NCBI RefSeq assembly: GCF_000417875.1
Contig: NW_006920875.1
Coordinates: forward strand, 40,538-104,537
DNA from: Pseudozyma flocculosa PF-1
Lineage: Eukaryota; Basidiomycota; Ustilaginomycetes; Ustilaginales; Ustilaginaceae
Length of the DNA: 64,000 bases
Reading direction: 5' to 3'
The translations under genes were made by a program, and so were the position numbers. Below are positions 34,325 to 44,660 of this stretch, piece by piece; the stretch's first letter is position 1, and each line of letters begins with the position of its first letter. The notes beneath the pieces were generated by a model, which saw only the letters and a program-made list of their open reading frames with translations, did no database searches and had not been told where the DNA came from.

Positions 34325-36207
34325 CCTCGCCCTGCCCGCTCGATGCGTCGCCGGCCGTCGTAGGAAAGAGGAAGATGTAGTCTGATCGCAGGCAGGGACA
34401 CGGATGGCAAGGAGGGCGGTCCATTGTCAGCACGGGCAACAAGAGGGTGTCTCTTCCAAAGACGACGACGCCGCCGCCGCCAAAGACGACACTCACCCAG
34501 CGTCAGCGAGAAGAGGCTCGAAAAGATCGTCCACATAGGCTCTCTCGATTCGCCCGTGTGCACATTGTCCTGCCCCTGTCTCCACGTCTCGTCGTCGTGT
34601 CGTTCTCGACCGCGGCTCTTGGTCTACGGGCGCGATCCCAGATGGCAGCCGAGGCAGGAGCGTCAGTGGGTGCCCTGACGGACCAAGGAAGCCAGGGAGA
34701 AGCGGCCCGCACTCACGCCGAAAAAGTTGTCGACCTCTTCTGGATCGCACAGCCGTCCGTAGTGGCTGCCGTACGAGCTCATTAGCCCCAGCCGACCGTT
34801 GCCCCGTGCCTGCTCCGCATCGCCGCCGCTCGTCGACGGCTGGGCCGGGCTACATCCAGGCAGCGGCCGCGAGAGGTCGTGGAGCTGCAGCAGCTCGTCG
34901 ATCGTCAGCAGCCCGTCTTCTGGAGTCGCAGCGCGGCAGTTCTTGAGCATCTGGTCGTCCGCGCCGCCCTCTTCTCCCTCTTCTTCCTCCTCGTCGACGT
35001 CCCCTTCCTCGGCGTCTTGCTCTTCACCTTCGCCCCCGTCCCCTTCGCCGCCTTGCTCGGCAGCGGTCTTGTCGCTGTCGACCGCATCTGTCCCGCTCGC
35101 ACCGGGAGCCGCCTGCGCCCGCTCGCGCTTGTCGTCGATGCTCTTGTGGACGACGGTCGAGTTGCGGATCTCCTGGATGCAGTGATCGGTGAGCGGCTTG
35201 CCCGTGAGGAGGTGGTAGGTGGCCGAGTGGGGCTGGTCGTTGAAGTCGCCCGCCAGCACGACGGTGGCCGTGCGCCACTCCTCGCCCAGCGACTGGCGGA
35301 ACGCCTCGAGCCGCCGTACAAGGATGCCAGACTGCCGCGCCCGCTCATAGGCGTGCATCGGATGCCAGAAGAGGTGCGTCGTGGCCACAATGACGCCGGG
35401 AGCGGTCGAAGCGCCTCGCCGCTCGGCAAAGCGGAGCGCGACAAAGAGGCCGATGTTGCGAGTCACCCTCGAGCAGGCGGTGCGGCGACGCCCGCCGTCG
35501 GCCAGGTCGGGCTCGTAAACGCCTTCCTCGTCGAGGTCGACGAGCAGCTTGCGGTGTTCGGCCTCGCCAAACATGGCCTTGCGCCATGCGATCAAGAGGC
35601 CGTGCTGCTTGGTCCTGTAGCCCTTTTCGTAGACGTAGGCGAAGCCGTCGCGCTGCAGCGTCTCGCCGTGCACCTCGAGCCGGTCGACCTCCTGGAAGCA
35701 GCCCACGTCCCAGCCATGTCCGGTGCGGCTGGAGAGCTCGGCCGTCAGCCCGGCGGCACGGTCCTTGAACTTGAGGCAGTCGGAGCCGGGGAAGAGCTTG
35801 CGTCGCACCAGACCCTGGGCGAGGATGTTCCAGCTGAGAAACTTGACCTTGGGCCCGGGGTCGCCGTGGTTGCCGGTACCGTTGTCGCCGCCGCCTCGCT
35901 GCGGGGAAGCTACCTTGCCCCAGGACCGTGGGATGTAGAGCGTGTTTCCCTGCGAGTCGAGGTGTCCGCCTGCGACTCTGCCGTCCGCGTCGCCCGAGTC
36001 GAGGAGCGACTGCCGTATCGCCTCTTGCTTTGCGGCCTTGTCCTCTGCCTCTTTTTGCTTTTTGAGGGCGCGCGCGGCTCGTTTGGCCTCGATCTCCTCG
36101 GGAGAGGGGCGATTCGAACCCTTTGCCTTGGCCTTGGTGGCGGCGCTTGGCTGTGCGGCGTTGGATGCGACTTGTGCGGCTGGCTGCGCTGGGGCCGTCA
36201 TGGTCAT
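34128..36207 (-). CDS. NGL2: Ngl2-like RNA exonuclease (CCR4/EEP family)
   Basis: Exons 36207..34717, 34569..34497 and 34381..34128; about 605 aa. A basic, Lys/Ala-rich N-terminal helix precedes the endonuclease/exonuclease/phosphatase fold: KFLSWNILAQGL, CFQEVDRLE, VIVATTHLFWHP, VVLAGDFNDQP and, after both introns, SLTLDYIFLFP and the catalytic SDHVAIAAE. Ngl2 trims the 3' end of 5.8S rRNA in yeast; that role here is inferred. Two insertions are odd: a long Glu/Asp-rich stretch after the GDFND segment, and an Ala-Thr repeat encoded by CGCCGT units at 34284-34321 just before the last motif. The exon 2 acceptor could lie six bases earlier, in phase. Confidence 0.88.
34284..34321. repeat. CGCCGT hexanucleotide repeat in coding sequence
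   Basis: About six GCCGTC units inside the last exon of the NGL2-like gene. They encode alternating Ala-Thr on the minus strand. Changes in copy number would keep the frame. Confidence 0.8.
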
Positions 36208-36682
36208 GGCTCTAGCCGAGGCAGGCAAGCGGCGGCAGAGGACGAGGAGGGGAGGGAGTGACCGAAGCAGGGGCGACAGAGTGAGGAGCGTCGGAGGGGG
36301 AGGAAAGGTGCGAGGGAAAGAGAGTGATTTGATGAGGACTGTGGTGGTGGCGGGCGGTCAAGAAGAAGAAGCTAAGAAGCAGCGACACTACTCTGATGGC
36401 CGGGCTGCGCGGGGTTGACTCCACTCCACAGGGCTGCTGCGCGCGCACAGACGCTCGACGTCGAATCCTGAACCCAAAGCCGCGCCCTCACCGTCTCTGC
36501 CTCAAACGGAGGCTGGCCTCTTGACCTACTTCTCCCATCTCGACCTCGAGTCAACCCACAGACAGCATCACACACACACACTCTCCCTCTGCGCCTCCGA
36601 CTGTTCATCAACTGCTTGCGATGCCGACGCCGGGAAACAACATGGGGGCCATCTACGCCCCTGCCCAGACCGACCCCGCGCG
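36208..36682. other. Intergenic spacer between two minus-strand genes
   Basis: 475 bp between the NGL2-like start and the stop of the next minus-strand gene. Nothing recognisable. Confidence 0.45.
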
Positions 36683-38191
36683 CTACAGCTTTCCCTCCCC
36701 CTGCGGCGTGGCGCTCGGAAAGGGCACGCGGTCTTCGAGGCTCTGCCCATCCGTCTCTACTCGCTGGCTGTCCTGCTCCTCGGCATCGGCGTTGGCGGTG
36801 CGCGCTGGCGTGTGATCCTGCTCGTGGCTCTGGCCCTCGGGCGCGGCGCTGGGGAAAGGTACCCGCTCCTCGAGGCTCTCACCATCGACCTCGACACGGC
36901 TATTCTGCTCCTCGGCCTCGGCATTGGCCGTACGCGGCCGAGTGCGTTTCGCCCCTGCGCTCTGGCCCTCGGACGTAGCGCTGGGGAACGGCACCCGATC
37001 TTGCAGGCTCTGGCCGTCAGTCTCGACGCGACGGCTGTCCTGCTCCTCGGCATCAGCGTTGGCGGTGCGCGGCGGCGTGCGATCCGACTGCGAGGGCGCC
37101 GGCGGCGATCCCATCTCTTCGGCCGATGCGGGAATGGGGAAGGGCACCCGCTGGTCGAGTTGCTGCTCCTGCTGCTCGTGCTGCTCGTGCTGCTCGTGCT
37201 GCTCGTGCGACTCCTGCTGCTCCTGCGGCTCCTGCGACTCCCGCAAATTCTGCTCCTCCCTCTGTGAACGCCGCTGCTGCAGCTGCTTGTTCCTCAACTC
37301 CATCCTGTAAATCGGGTCCACGGGCAGCACGGCGCCCTCCTGGCCCGAGTCTGTGCGCTCGTAGGCCTCGGAGATCTGCCGGTCGATCCTGCCGACGATG
37401 GCGTCCCAGCCAAAGGGCAGGTAGCGGTCGCGCAGCTGCGAAACGAGCTGGTCCCTCTCGGCGATGAGCTCGACATTGTCGCTGGCTTGCTGGTCGGTGA
37501 GCTGGGCGAGGATCTCGCGAAGGCGCTCCTGCATCTTGCCCGAAGAGGCGCGGAGGCCGCCGACGTCCTTGCGGATCCCTCTGCGGACGGGTGCGCTGAT
37601 GATGACGGCGGGCCAGATGGGGTCGAGTGTGATGCCGAGGGGGGGCTTGTAGCTCGAGGTGCGCACGTAGGAGCCGACCTTGATGACAAAGGAGACGGCC
37701 TCGTTGTAGGTGATGAACCTGTAACGGCGGCTGACAAAGTGGTGACCGGGCTGGGCTCCGGGGGGAGCGTTTGCGGGTGTGTTGTGGGTGCCCGAGAGTA
37801 CCCAGTGGTGTCCAAAGTCTCTGATGGCGACGATGAGTTGGAGGCGGTTGATCTGATGCGGAGTGAGGTCGTGGGCGGAGGGTGGTTCGGGCAGTGGGGG
37901 CTCGAATGTTTGAGCTGCTTGGGCGCGGGCTTGCCGAGCGTTGTGTTGAGAGGTAGAGGCATGGACAGGGTTGTCCTGCTTGGATGCAGCGTGTTTCGGG
38001 CGAATCAAGTTGAAGAAACGCGGGGAAACGGCTCGGGAAGAGTTGTACCTGTGCGTTGTGGGGCCGGGCGAGGATACGGCGGCGGGCAGAGTTGGTTGCG
38101 ATGCGGGCGCGATGCTTGCGTTGGTTGTGCCGACGAGGGAGCGTGCGATGCGGCGAGGTAGTAGCGTGTTTGCCATCCTGACGGGCATCAT
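36683..38191 (-). CDS. Putative mitochondrial protein with C-terminal tandem repeats, unknown function
   Basis: Single exon, 502 aa from the ATG pair at 38191. The N-terminus (MMPVRMANTLLPRRIARSLVG) resembles a mitochondrial presequence. The middle part (about 100-300) is well-ordered in composition, with GHHWVLSGTHNT, RYRFITYNEAVSFVIKVGSY and YLPFGWDAIVGRIDRQI; I do not recognise it. It is followed by a Gln/Glu/His coiled-coil-like run encoded by a CTGCTCGTG repeat (about 37155-37250) and then three tandem repeats of about 45 residues containing RTANADAEEQDS and DRVPFPSAT. Function unknown. Confidence 0.72.
   Translation of the reverse strand: MMPVRMANTLLPRRIARSLVGTTNASIAPASQPTLPAAVSSPGPTTHRYNSSRAVSPRFFNLIRPKHAASKQDNPVHASTSQHNARQARAQAAQTFEPPLPEPPSAHDLTPHQINRLQLIVAIRDFGHHWVLSGTHNTPANAPPGAQPGHHFVSRRYRFITYNEAVSFVIKVGSYVRTSSYKPPLGITLDPIWPAVIISAPVRRGIRKDVGGLRASSGKMQERLREILAQLTDQQASDNVELIAERDQLVSQLRDRYLPFGWDAIVGRIDRQISEAYERTDSGQEGAVLPVDPIYRMELRNKQLQQRRSQREEQNLRESQEPQEQQESHEQHEQHEQHEQQEQQLDQRVPFPIPASAEEMGSPPAPSQSDRTPPRTANADAEEQDSRRVETDGQSLQDRVPFPSATSEGQSAGAKRTRPRTANAEAEEQNSRVEVDGESLEERVPFPSAAPEGQSHEQDHTPARTANADAEEQDSQRVETDGQSLEDRVPFPSATPQGEGKL
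36700..37130. repeat. Tandem minisatellite of about 135-bp units in coding sequence
   Basis: Three to four diverged copies encode a repeated module (RTANADAEEQDSRRVETDGQ, then SLQDRVPFPSAT and a variable linker). Unit length is a multiple of three, so copy-number change keeps the frame. Confidence 0.8.
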
Positions 38192-38942
38192 GGCGAAGGT
38201 GTTGTTGTTGATGGTGGTGGTGGTGGTGGTGGTGGTGGTGGTGGTGGTGGTGGTGGCCTGTACGAGGCCCGTCAAAGGGCGACAGCGGCTGCGCGTCAGC
38301 GACCAGGCGTTGGGGCCACCTTCCAAGGTGGAGGCTGGCCAACCTCTTGCCTTTGTCGGCCGGCTCAGTGATTGATTGATCCACGGCGCTTTCCGCAGTT
38401 GGCTTGCGAGGTTTTCTCTTTTTCTTCGCTTTCTGATTTCCCCACCTCGAGCCAGCCAGAGCGCCAGCCAGAGCGCCAGCCAGCCTCGCGCCCCTCAAAA
38501 AGACGACAACGTTTGCACCTGCTCATCTCTCTGCCCCCCTTTGCCACCCAACCCGCCGCCTCTTGGGCACCTTGCCACCCTCTCTTGTCCCTCGCGGAAA
38601 CGCAGTATACCCAGCCCGACCTTTCCTCCCTCATCGGCGCATCCCTCATCGGCGAGCACCGCCACCATCAGCACAAGCACCATCAGCACAAGCACCATCA
38701 GCAACATCATCATCACCGCCGCCCAACCGCAACGCTTCCTCGCTTCCGTCCCGTCCTTGATTCACACGTCCACGTCCAGCCAGCAAAGTAGCACGTACCT
38801 CCCTCCCCAGAGCTGGCCTCTAGTCTCCCCCTCGTCGTCCGTATCTGGCCTCTCTCGCTCCACACTGTACTGCACCGCACGGCACCCAATCGCGCCACAC
38901 ACACAGCACCGCATCCACTCGCAACCCGCGCCCACGCCCACC
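38192..38942. promoter_or_regulatory. Divergent promoter region with TGG and CACCATCAG repeats
   Basis: 751 bp between the tandem-repeat protein (minus) and DPH3 (plus). Positions 38212-38256 are 15 perfect TGG units 22 bp from the minus-strand start, so they lie in its leader as CCA repeats. Positions 38658-38720 hold CACCATCAGCACAAG repeats, probably in the DPH3 leader. No other motif. Confidence 0.5.
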
Positions 38943-39206
38943 ATGCCCGTCTCGTACTACGACGAGGTCGAGCTCGAGGACATGGCCTACGACGAGGAAA
39001 AGGACCTCTTCCACTTCCCCTGCCCCTGCGGCGACCGCTTCGAAATCACTCGCCAGCAGCTCAAGGACGCAGAAGACGTCGCACGCTGCCCCAGCTGCAG
39101 CCTCATCATCCGCGTCGTCTTTGACCCGCTCGACTTTGAAGACGACGACGACCGCGATGGCACCGTAGTCCCGCACCCCTCCAACACGATCGCCGCAGCC
39201 GCCTAG
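38943..39206 (+). CDS. DPH3: Diphthamide biosynthesis protein 3 (CSL zinc finger)
   Basis: Single exon, 87 aa, start in good context (CCACCATGC). The whole CSL zinc-finger domain is present: [14 protein letters not shown] at the start, [11 protein letters not shown] with Cys27 and Cys29, then [15 protein letters not shown] with Cys49 and Cys52. Dph3 supplies electrons to the Dph1-Dph2 iron-sulfur enzyme in the first step of diphthamide formation on elongation factor 2, and also serves Elongator-dependent tRNA modification. The C-terminal tail is short and Asp-rich. Length fits the family. Confidence 0.95.
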   Translation: MPVSYYDEVELEDMAYDEEKDLFHFPCPCGDRFEITRQQLKDAEDVARCPSCSLIIRVVFDPLDFEDDDDRDGTVVPHPSNTIAAAA

Positions 39207-40575
39207 ACCATCGTGCCCGGTCGACGCCGACGCCATCCGACCTCGCTCGATCATCATTCAAAGTCCCGCCCTCGCCCTCGCACTGCGACCCGTGAGTCTC
39301 GTTGGGTCAATCTCTGTCTCTGCAAGCCGCTGCCGCTGCCGCTGCCGCTGCCTCGCCGCCCCGCCCCGCCCCGCCCGGCACGGCCTCGAATGATTATAAA
39401 CCTATTCAGTTCTGCTTCCGAATAGAGGCTTCGCAACCTCTTGTGGACAACTCATACCAACTTACCAAATTCATTATGACAATCCGCCACTGCCGGGCGG
39501 AGAGAGGAAGCGGGCAGCTCCACGGGCAGCGCAGCGCGGCGCGGCACGGCACGGCACGGCACAGCTCGGCTGCCATCGTCGCATGTCCTAGACGACTAAC
39601 CGACATCGAACCCACTGCCTGTCCCGCTCCGTCGCCACAGCATAGCTCGCAAGCCAGCCTCCGGCCCCTCGTCCAGCCTGGCTCCTCGCCGCTGGACGCA
39701 CCCGCACCTTGACGCAAGCGACCAGCGTGAGTGTCTAGATCGATCTGTGGCCACCAGCTCGCCGGCCCCGTATCGACGCGCGGGGGAAGGTCCTTTGCTC
39801 GCCCGGGGGCCCTCCGTTCATGATTAAAACTAGTTTATCCATTCTCAGAAGGTGCTGGACCTTCCGCCGTGGTCGTCGGCGGCGGAACGCACTCTGGCAC
39901 GCTTCCCCCACCCGGGGGTTGGGTACAAGTGCACCTCTGCTCGTCTGGCGCACCCCGCCCCGGCGCGTTCTGCCTCCGTCTGCCTCGCGCCGACGGCATT
40001 CGAACCGGTCCTTTTGGGGCATCGCCGCTCGCGTCCACCGCTGCTCTCGAGGGTGGCTTCTTCGGAAGCCTCGCACGTCTAGGCCGCCGGGGGGCGACTA
40101 ACTCGCAGTGGCCGGCCTCGCGTGCCCTTCCTGACAAGGATGCTGGCTCGTGCGGCTCGGACCCACCCTGCGGTATGCGAAAGCCTCCCATCCAAAGGTG
40201 TGAAGCCTTCGTGCCTTGCCTCGGCTGTCGGCGGTGGAGGCAGTGGCCTTGCTTCGGGACCGGGTCGAGTGCCGGCGCACGGGGTCCGGATCGTGGCGGG
40301 ACCGCGCCGGTGGTGCGTTTGCGGATCCAGCGACTTTACGATGCATCAATCTTCTCGATGATACGACCCACCGCGCGCGTCGCCGGGCGAAGGCGTGGCC
40401 AGGTTCAACCGGATGCAGGATACTGATCCTCTCCCGCCGGGACATTGCTCCCCACCTGTCGTCGTCCCCGCAGTCTAAGCGTGATCTTTCGATCAGCCCG
40501 GGTCTGTCCGGCGTGCAAACCAGCGCAAGCACAGCAAAGCCCTCTGGACCTCTGGGAAGCTGCGTGAGTGTCTTC

Positions 40576-40593
40576 TTTTTTTTTTTTTTTTTT
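40576..40593. repeat. Poly-T tract, 18 bases
   Basis: Uninterrupted T run followed by CTTCTTC. It could be a poly(A) remnant on the minus strand or simple slippage; no adjacent retroelement was recognised. Confidence 0.7.
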
Positions 40594-40863
40594 CTTCTTC
40601 TTTCGGCCCTCGGGCGACACTTCGACGACGACGGGACGAGCCGGGAAGAGGAGGGATGTGAGACTCTAGGAGAGAGAGAGAGAGCACCGCGATACAGCCA
40701 CGGTCTCTCTTCTCTGCTAGGAGTGTCGCCCTCCTCGCCTGCTGGCGATGACGAATAAGTTTCCCATAACTTTCATTCCGAGCGGTGAGCCATTGCAGTG
40801 GCAGGGCCGAGATCCGAGCTCAAAATCATGCATCACCAACTGAGCCGCAGCGCACCCCTCGCG

Positions 40864-40865
<2 letters not shown>

Positions 40866-40896
<31 letters not shown>
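40866..40896. repeat. GTC trinucleotide microsatellite
   Basis: About ten GTC units in the gene-poor region downstream of DPH3. Confidence 0.8.
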
Positions 40897-40898
<2 letters not shown>

Positions 40899-42297
40899 CG
40901 CCATAGGCCTTGTCGGTGGTACCGCCCTCCCACCTCGCTGGGATGCGTCCGACTGACCCTTTGTCGTTGCACTCATGTTTCTTGTTTGCGATACTTCAGA
41001 ACGCCGCCGCTCGCCCGACTACCGTCGCGTCGACATGCCAATCGTCGTCGACATCGTTGCGCCTCTTTGATGCGGTGCCGCCCTTCGCCTTCCCTCTCGT
41101 GTCCCTGTACAACATCCTGCCCGTTTCGTCCGTCAATCGACGTACCGTCGTCCGCGCACGATCGCTGTATCCCTATGTACCTCATCCTCGGCCCGCGCAA
41201 AATTATCGAATCTCGCTCGCGTCCCGTCTGTGCCGTTGACGTCTACGTGCTCATCCGGCTCGGTTCGTTATGTCCCGTCTGGAAGCCATGATCGCGTAGA
41301 GAGCGGCAAAAATAATTTCTCCGCTCCGTCAATCACATGGTTTGTTTCCCGCTCGCGTCGGTGGCGCCGCTGAATTCTAGGTGCGTCTGCTTCTCGCCTG
41401 GCACTTGCAGCAGCGTCCAGCCGGCCTTGCCTTGGCAGAGAGGAATGCCGGTGAGGCGCACCTTGACACACCGTCTGCTGGAGTGGACGACGGCATCGCA
41501 CCATGTGCCACCTCTCTCCGCGCCGACGCGATCCTCGAACCGATGTTAGGCGACGAGAGGGAGGGCGCGGGAAGGATGAGGGGCCGGAACGGAGCCTGTT
41601 CCCCGCCCGCTTCGACAAGTTTGGTCCGTCAGCGAGCGCCCGACAGGCTGGCCGGTCTCTCGCGGATACACTGCCGCTTCGGCTCGTGACCACGCAGCAA
41701 GCCGGCTGGCAAAAGTGCCCCGCGCACGTTACGCTCATCGATCCACTCGAGGCTGGTTCAGAGCTTGTCTGGTCTGTGCCCGAACCCTTGAGCCTTTGCT
41801 GACGTACCCGCAGCGGCCCGACCGATCCCTCGTCCGTTCTTTGAGCCCCACGTCGGTCTAGGCCCGAGTGGCGTAAGTGTTTCAAGGTGGGCTCGGTTGT
41901 GATGTTGCCAGCGCACGCCGCGCGGTGGGGCGTCTCGCTGTTCGCCCCTCACAACATACAGTACATCGCCGGCGTCGATCGAATGCACGCAGCAGACAAT
42001 CGACTGAGCTGCGATCCATACTACCGACCCCCACCTGCACCCACAACAGAAAGGCCGCGGCGCGGCGTGCTGTGCGAGGTATGTACGTACGATCCATCGG
42101 ATGTTGAGTTCCGGACGGCATGCCTGCTCGGGAGTGGGTGGGGTGAGTTTAAGAATGGCCGAGGGGCGAGCTGACAGTGTAGGACCTCGGAGCTCCAAGC
42201 GCCTGTCTCGCTGGCATGTGTGTCGGTGAGATGGACGCCGCGCCGACCCTACCCACTCCCCCCCGCGACGTGCTATGAAGTACCGTGTGTGCACAGG

Positions 42298-42304
42298 TAT
42301 AAAA
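42298..42304 (+). promoter_or_regulatory. TATA box of secreted-protein-like gene A
   Basis: TATAAAA lies 160 bp upstream of the presumed first codon at 42464, in the context GTGCACAGGTATAAAA. The same GTGCACA-GTATA arrangement precedes the paralogous gene at 45392. TATA boxes are otherwise not evident in the window. Confidence 0.6.
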
Positions 42305-42333
42305 TGCCGATGCTGCCTGCCGGTAGCCTCCCC

Positions 42334-42375
42334 AACCTCCTCAACTCAATCTCCAACCTCCTCAACTCAATCTCC
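42334..42375. repeat. 21-bp direct repeat, two exact copies
   Basis: Two adjacent exact copies of a 21-bp unit (42334-42354 and 42355-42375) in the presumed 5' leader of gene A. The units are C/T/A-rich with CTCAACTCAATC in the middle. Confidence 0.85.
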
Positions 42376-42463
42376 AACCTCCAACCGACCCCAAGCCTGC
42401 AGCTTCTCCTTTCCGGCCTCTTTTGAACCCACAAACCAATCGTCGTTCTAGCCAGCACCAGAC

Positions 42464-43008
42464 TTGAAGCTCTCTCTCCCCCTCATCGCCCTCGCCACCT
42501 CGGTGTTCACAACCAGCTGCGGCGCCTGGCATGTCGCCGGCTCACCGGATTTCCCGACCCTCTTCTTCCAATACAAATACATCATCAACAATGTCGGCAC
42601 CGTCTACGCAGGCAAGGAAGGCGACGCCCGCGGCAAATCGCTCATCTGCTTCCAGTCGGCCAAGGGCGGCCCGACTGGCCCATGGCAGCTGAACGAATCT
42701 GGGAGTCTCAGCAACACAGCTAGCGATGGCGGTTGTCTGGATGCTGCTCAGAACAGTCAGGCAATTGATCTCTACTCCGATGTGTTGGCGCCGCCGGTCC
42801 CTAAGGGCAAGTACTCCGTCTCCGGTGAGTAGAACAATCTCGCTTCCACAATCATGAATCCAGTTGCCATCGCGATGCGTGTCTAACTCGCACATGCCCG
42901 GACGGATCCGTTTTGAAATTTCTCCTATACCTTCGCGATGTAGTGGGCGACCTCAGTAGTCACCCGCTGGGCCCCTTCAGTCGCTGCAGCAACTTCATCC
43001 ACTGCTAG
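42464..43008 (+). pseudogene. Small secreted-protein-like gene A whose start codon is TTG
   Basis: The frame 42464..42824 encodes an N-terminal signal-peptide-like stretch (KLSLPLIALATSVFTTSCGA) and a mature part with Cys residues, such as KSLICFQSAKGG and DGGCLDAA. Where the paralog-like gene at 45392 has ATG-AGG-CTC-TC, this copy has TTG-AAG-CTC-TC, the next upstream in-frame codons include a stop, and no in-frame ATG follows. A GTGAGT donor at 42825 and a possible TAG acceptor at 42943 would give a second exon ending at 43008. So it is either a start-lost pseudogene, a non-AUG gene, or a base error. Intact open frame and TATA box argue for recent loss at most. Second exon tentative. Confidence 0.5.
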
Positions 43009-44201
43009 GCTCGCACCAGCTCGGAGGCGCGTCAACAGTGTTGGCGTTTGCCAGGGCGCTGGCCTTCTGCCATGCCCTTGTCCTGGTGGTTTGTCATCGC
43101 CCTTCCACGTCGACCGCGCCACCAGTCTCGAAGCTGCGAGAATCTTAGCTGCGTCGGGTCACATCGGCAGTGGCGCACGATCGTAGCGGCTGGGCACTGT
43201 TAAGGGCGCCGTGGTGCGTCGAGCTTTGCTGTTGCCGCTTTTGCAGCAATACTCAGCAGGGCGGATTCCACGCTGTTCGTCGCCCTGTCAGCCCCCTTCA
43301 AGCAACTATCTAGTCAAGTCTGTATCCTCGCCACGGCTTTCCTTGCCTCCCTCGCCGATCTCTCTAGCCGTTTGGATAGACACAGTGCTTGACAGGCGCG
43401 CGAAAGTACGAGCTTTTCTCCTTTCCGCTACTGCTCGATTCCGGGGCAGCGTGCGTTCTGAGCTGACACATGATGGAGTTTGGAGCGACGACGTCTGAGT
43501 TCCATTGTGTGCTGTCGCACCATGGCGCTATATTGCATGGTCTAGTATCCGCTCGATGTGGCGACGAGTCTGACATGCGAGATGTTCCGCCCGCAGCAGC
43601 GCTCGTGAGGGCCTCGTCAGGAGGAAAGGGACAACGCCGCATCAGGATCTGGCGAGGCCCGATGGAGCTCAGCACAGCCGTCCCTGCCCGACCACTATGT
43701 ACATTCGCGCCCGTTTCGGCTTGAGGCGCCGAAACGAAGAAGCCCGGGCTGCGTGGCTCTCGTATGACTGCAGGAGAGCAAAGCAGACGCGTGCCTTTCC
43801 CTTCCATCGGGCCTTTTGTATGGGCCTCATTAACGCTGCAAGTCAGCGGCGCGGCTTTCGACGTTCGTTGGCGATGCAGCCAGCAGATAAAATTCAGAGC
43901 GGACGGATTTGGTTATTGGGTGGCCCTGCCAAGGGGATGTTGGTGGCACCTTGACGGGATCCCAGGCCCACCTTTGAGGAGGCGCCACCAAGGTGCCGCC
44001 AATGTCGCCTAGACGGCCCCGCGGCGGTAGTACCTTCCAAGTAGAGCCTGGATCGCCGCCAAGGTGCCACCAACATCGGCGGCACTTCCGATAGACCTCC
44101 AACCTTGGCGCAACTTCGTTGACACATCTGGAGAGCCCTCGGCGGGACTTGGTGGCAGTACGTGTCTCCGGCAACGGTAAAGCGGGCTGAGCTGCAGGGG
44201 A
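43009..44201. other. Spacer within the accessory island
   Basis: 1.2 kb without a supported gene. The right part, from 43947, holds the first copies of the CCAAGGTG motif array. Some frames are Ala-rich but lack starts and motifs. Confidence 0.4.
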
Positions 44202-44207
44202 TATAAA
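44202..44207 (+). promoter_or_regulatory. TATA box upstream of the small ORF at 44327
   Basis: TATAAA in the context GGGGATATAAACCC, 120 bp before the ATG. The spacing is close to that of the gene at 45392 (108 bp). Confidence 0.5.
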
Positions 44208-44326
44208 CCCACCTTGACCGCCTTTCCTCCTTTCCTCCCACCACCATCTACCACCCTCTCTGCCTTTGCCCCATCGCGCTGGTACGTAGTCCATCAAAGC
44301 GCCCCGCACCTGATCGTGACCTTCAG

Positions 44327-44512
44327 ATGCTGACACTGATCATTTCTTCTTTTGTTACTCTCGCTGCCCTTGGCTACCAGCCCGTTCTTGATGCGGTTGA
44401 CCATCCTGTAGATGCCGTCGCTGGTGGAATCGACGCTTTGCATCGCTCGTTCCATCAGAAGCAGTGGCCCAAGCGGGTGTATGTGTGCAGTTTGCATCCA
44501 AGGTCATGCTGA
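44327..44512 (+). CDS. Possible 61-residue secreted peptide
   Basis: A short ORF beginning MLTLIISSFVTLAALGYQ, a plausible signal peptide, followed by a hydrophilic segment (DAVDHPVDAVAGGIDALH) and a basic C-terminus with two Cys residues. Support comes from the TATA box 120 bp upstream and its place between two secreted-protein-like genes; length alone gives little support. I do not recognise it. It could be a chance ORF. Confidence 0.35.
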   Translation: MLTLIISSFVTLAALGYQPVLDAVDHPVDAVAGGIDALHRSFHQKQWPKRVYVCSLHPRSC

Positions 44513-44660
44513 CATGGTTGTCCGGCCACCTTGAGCTTGGCCGGGCCCACCAAAGGTGCCGCAATAGGGTCCATCGTGGGATGGCCACCAAGGTGCCTAC
44601 AAGCCAACCTTGGTCGACACCGTAATTTGTCTGCTTCGATTCAGTCTGACGATGTTTATA

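Larger units (their letters stand above)
39207..42297. other. 3.1-kb gene-poor region at the left of the accessory island
   Basis: No supported gene. Positions 39390-39480 are clearly AT-richer than their surroundings. The rest has several overlapping open frames without motifs. There is a GTC repeat at 40866-40896 and an 18-T run at 40576-40593. No tRNA, snRNA or transposase motif was found by eye. Decayed accessory sequence is possible but unproven. Confidence 0.45.

Noticed and set aside
39990..40060. tRNA gene suggested by a TTCGAA T-loop-like sequence on the minus strand
   Set aside because: The flanking bases do not pair as a T stem and no matching acceptor or D arm was found.
39835..40540. 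Possible structured noncoding RNA (snRNA, RNase P or SRP RNA) in the island left flank
   Set aside because: I compared it by eye with the conserved boxes of U1, U2, U4, U5, U6, U3, SRP and RNase P RNA and found none.
42304..42463. Rescue of the start-lost gene A by a short upstream exon beginning at the ATG near 42304
   Set aside because: A GT-AG join would be in phase, but that ATG touches the TATA box, so it would lie upstream of transcription start, and the donor (GTAGCC) is poor.
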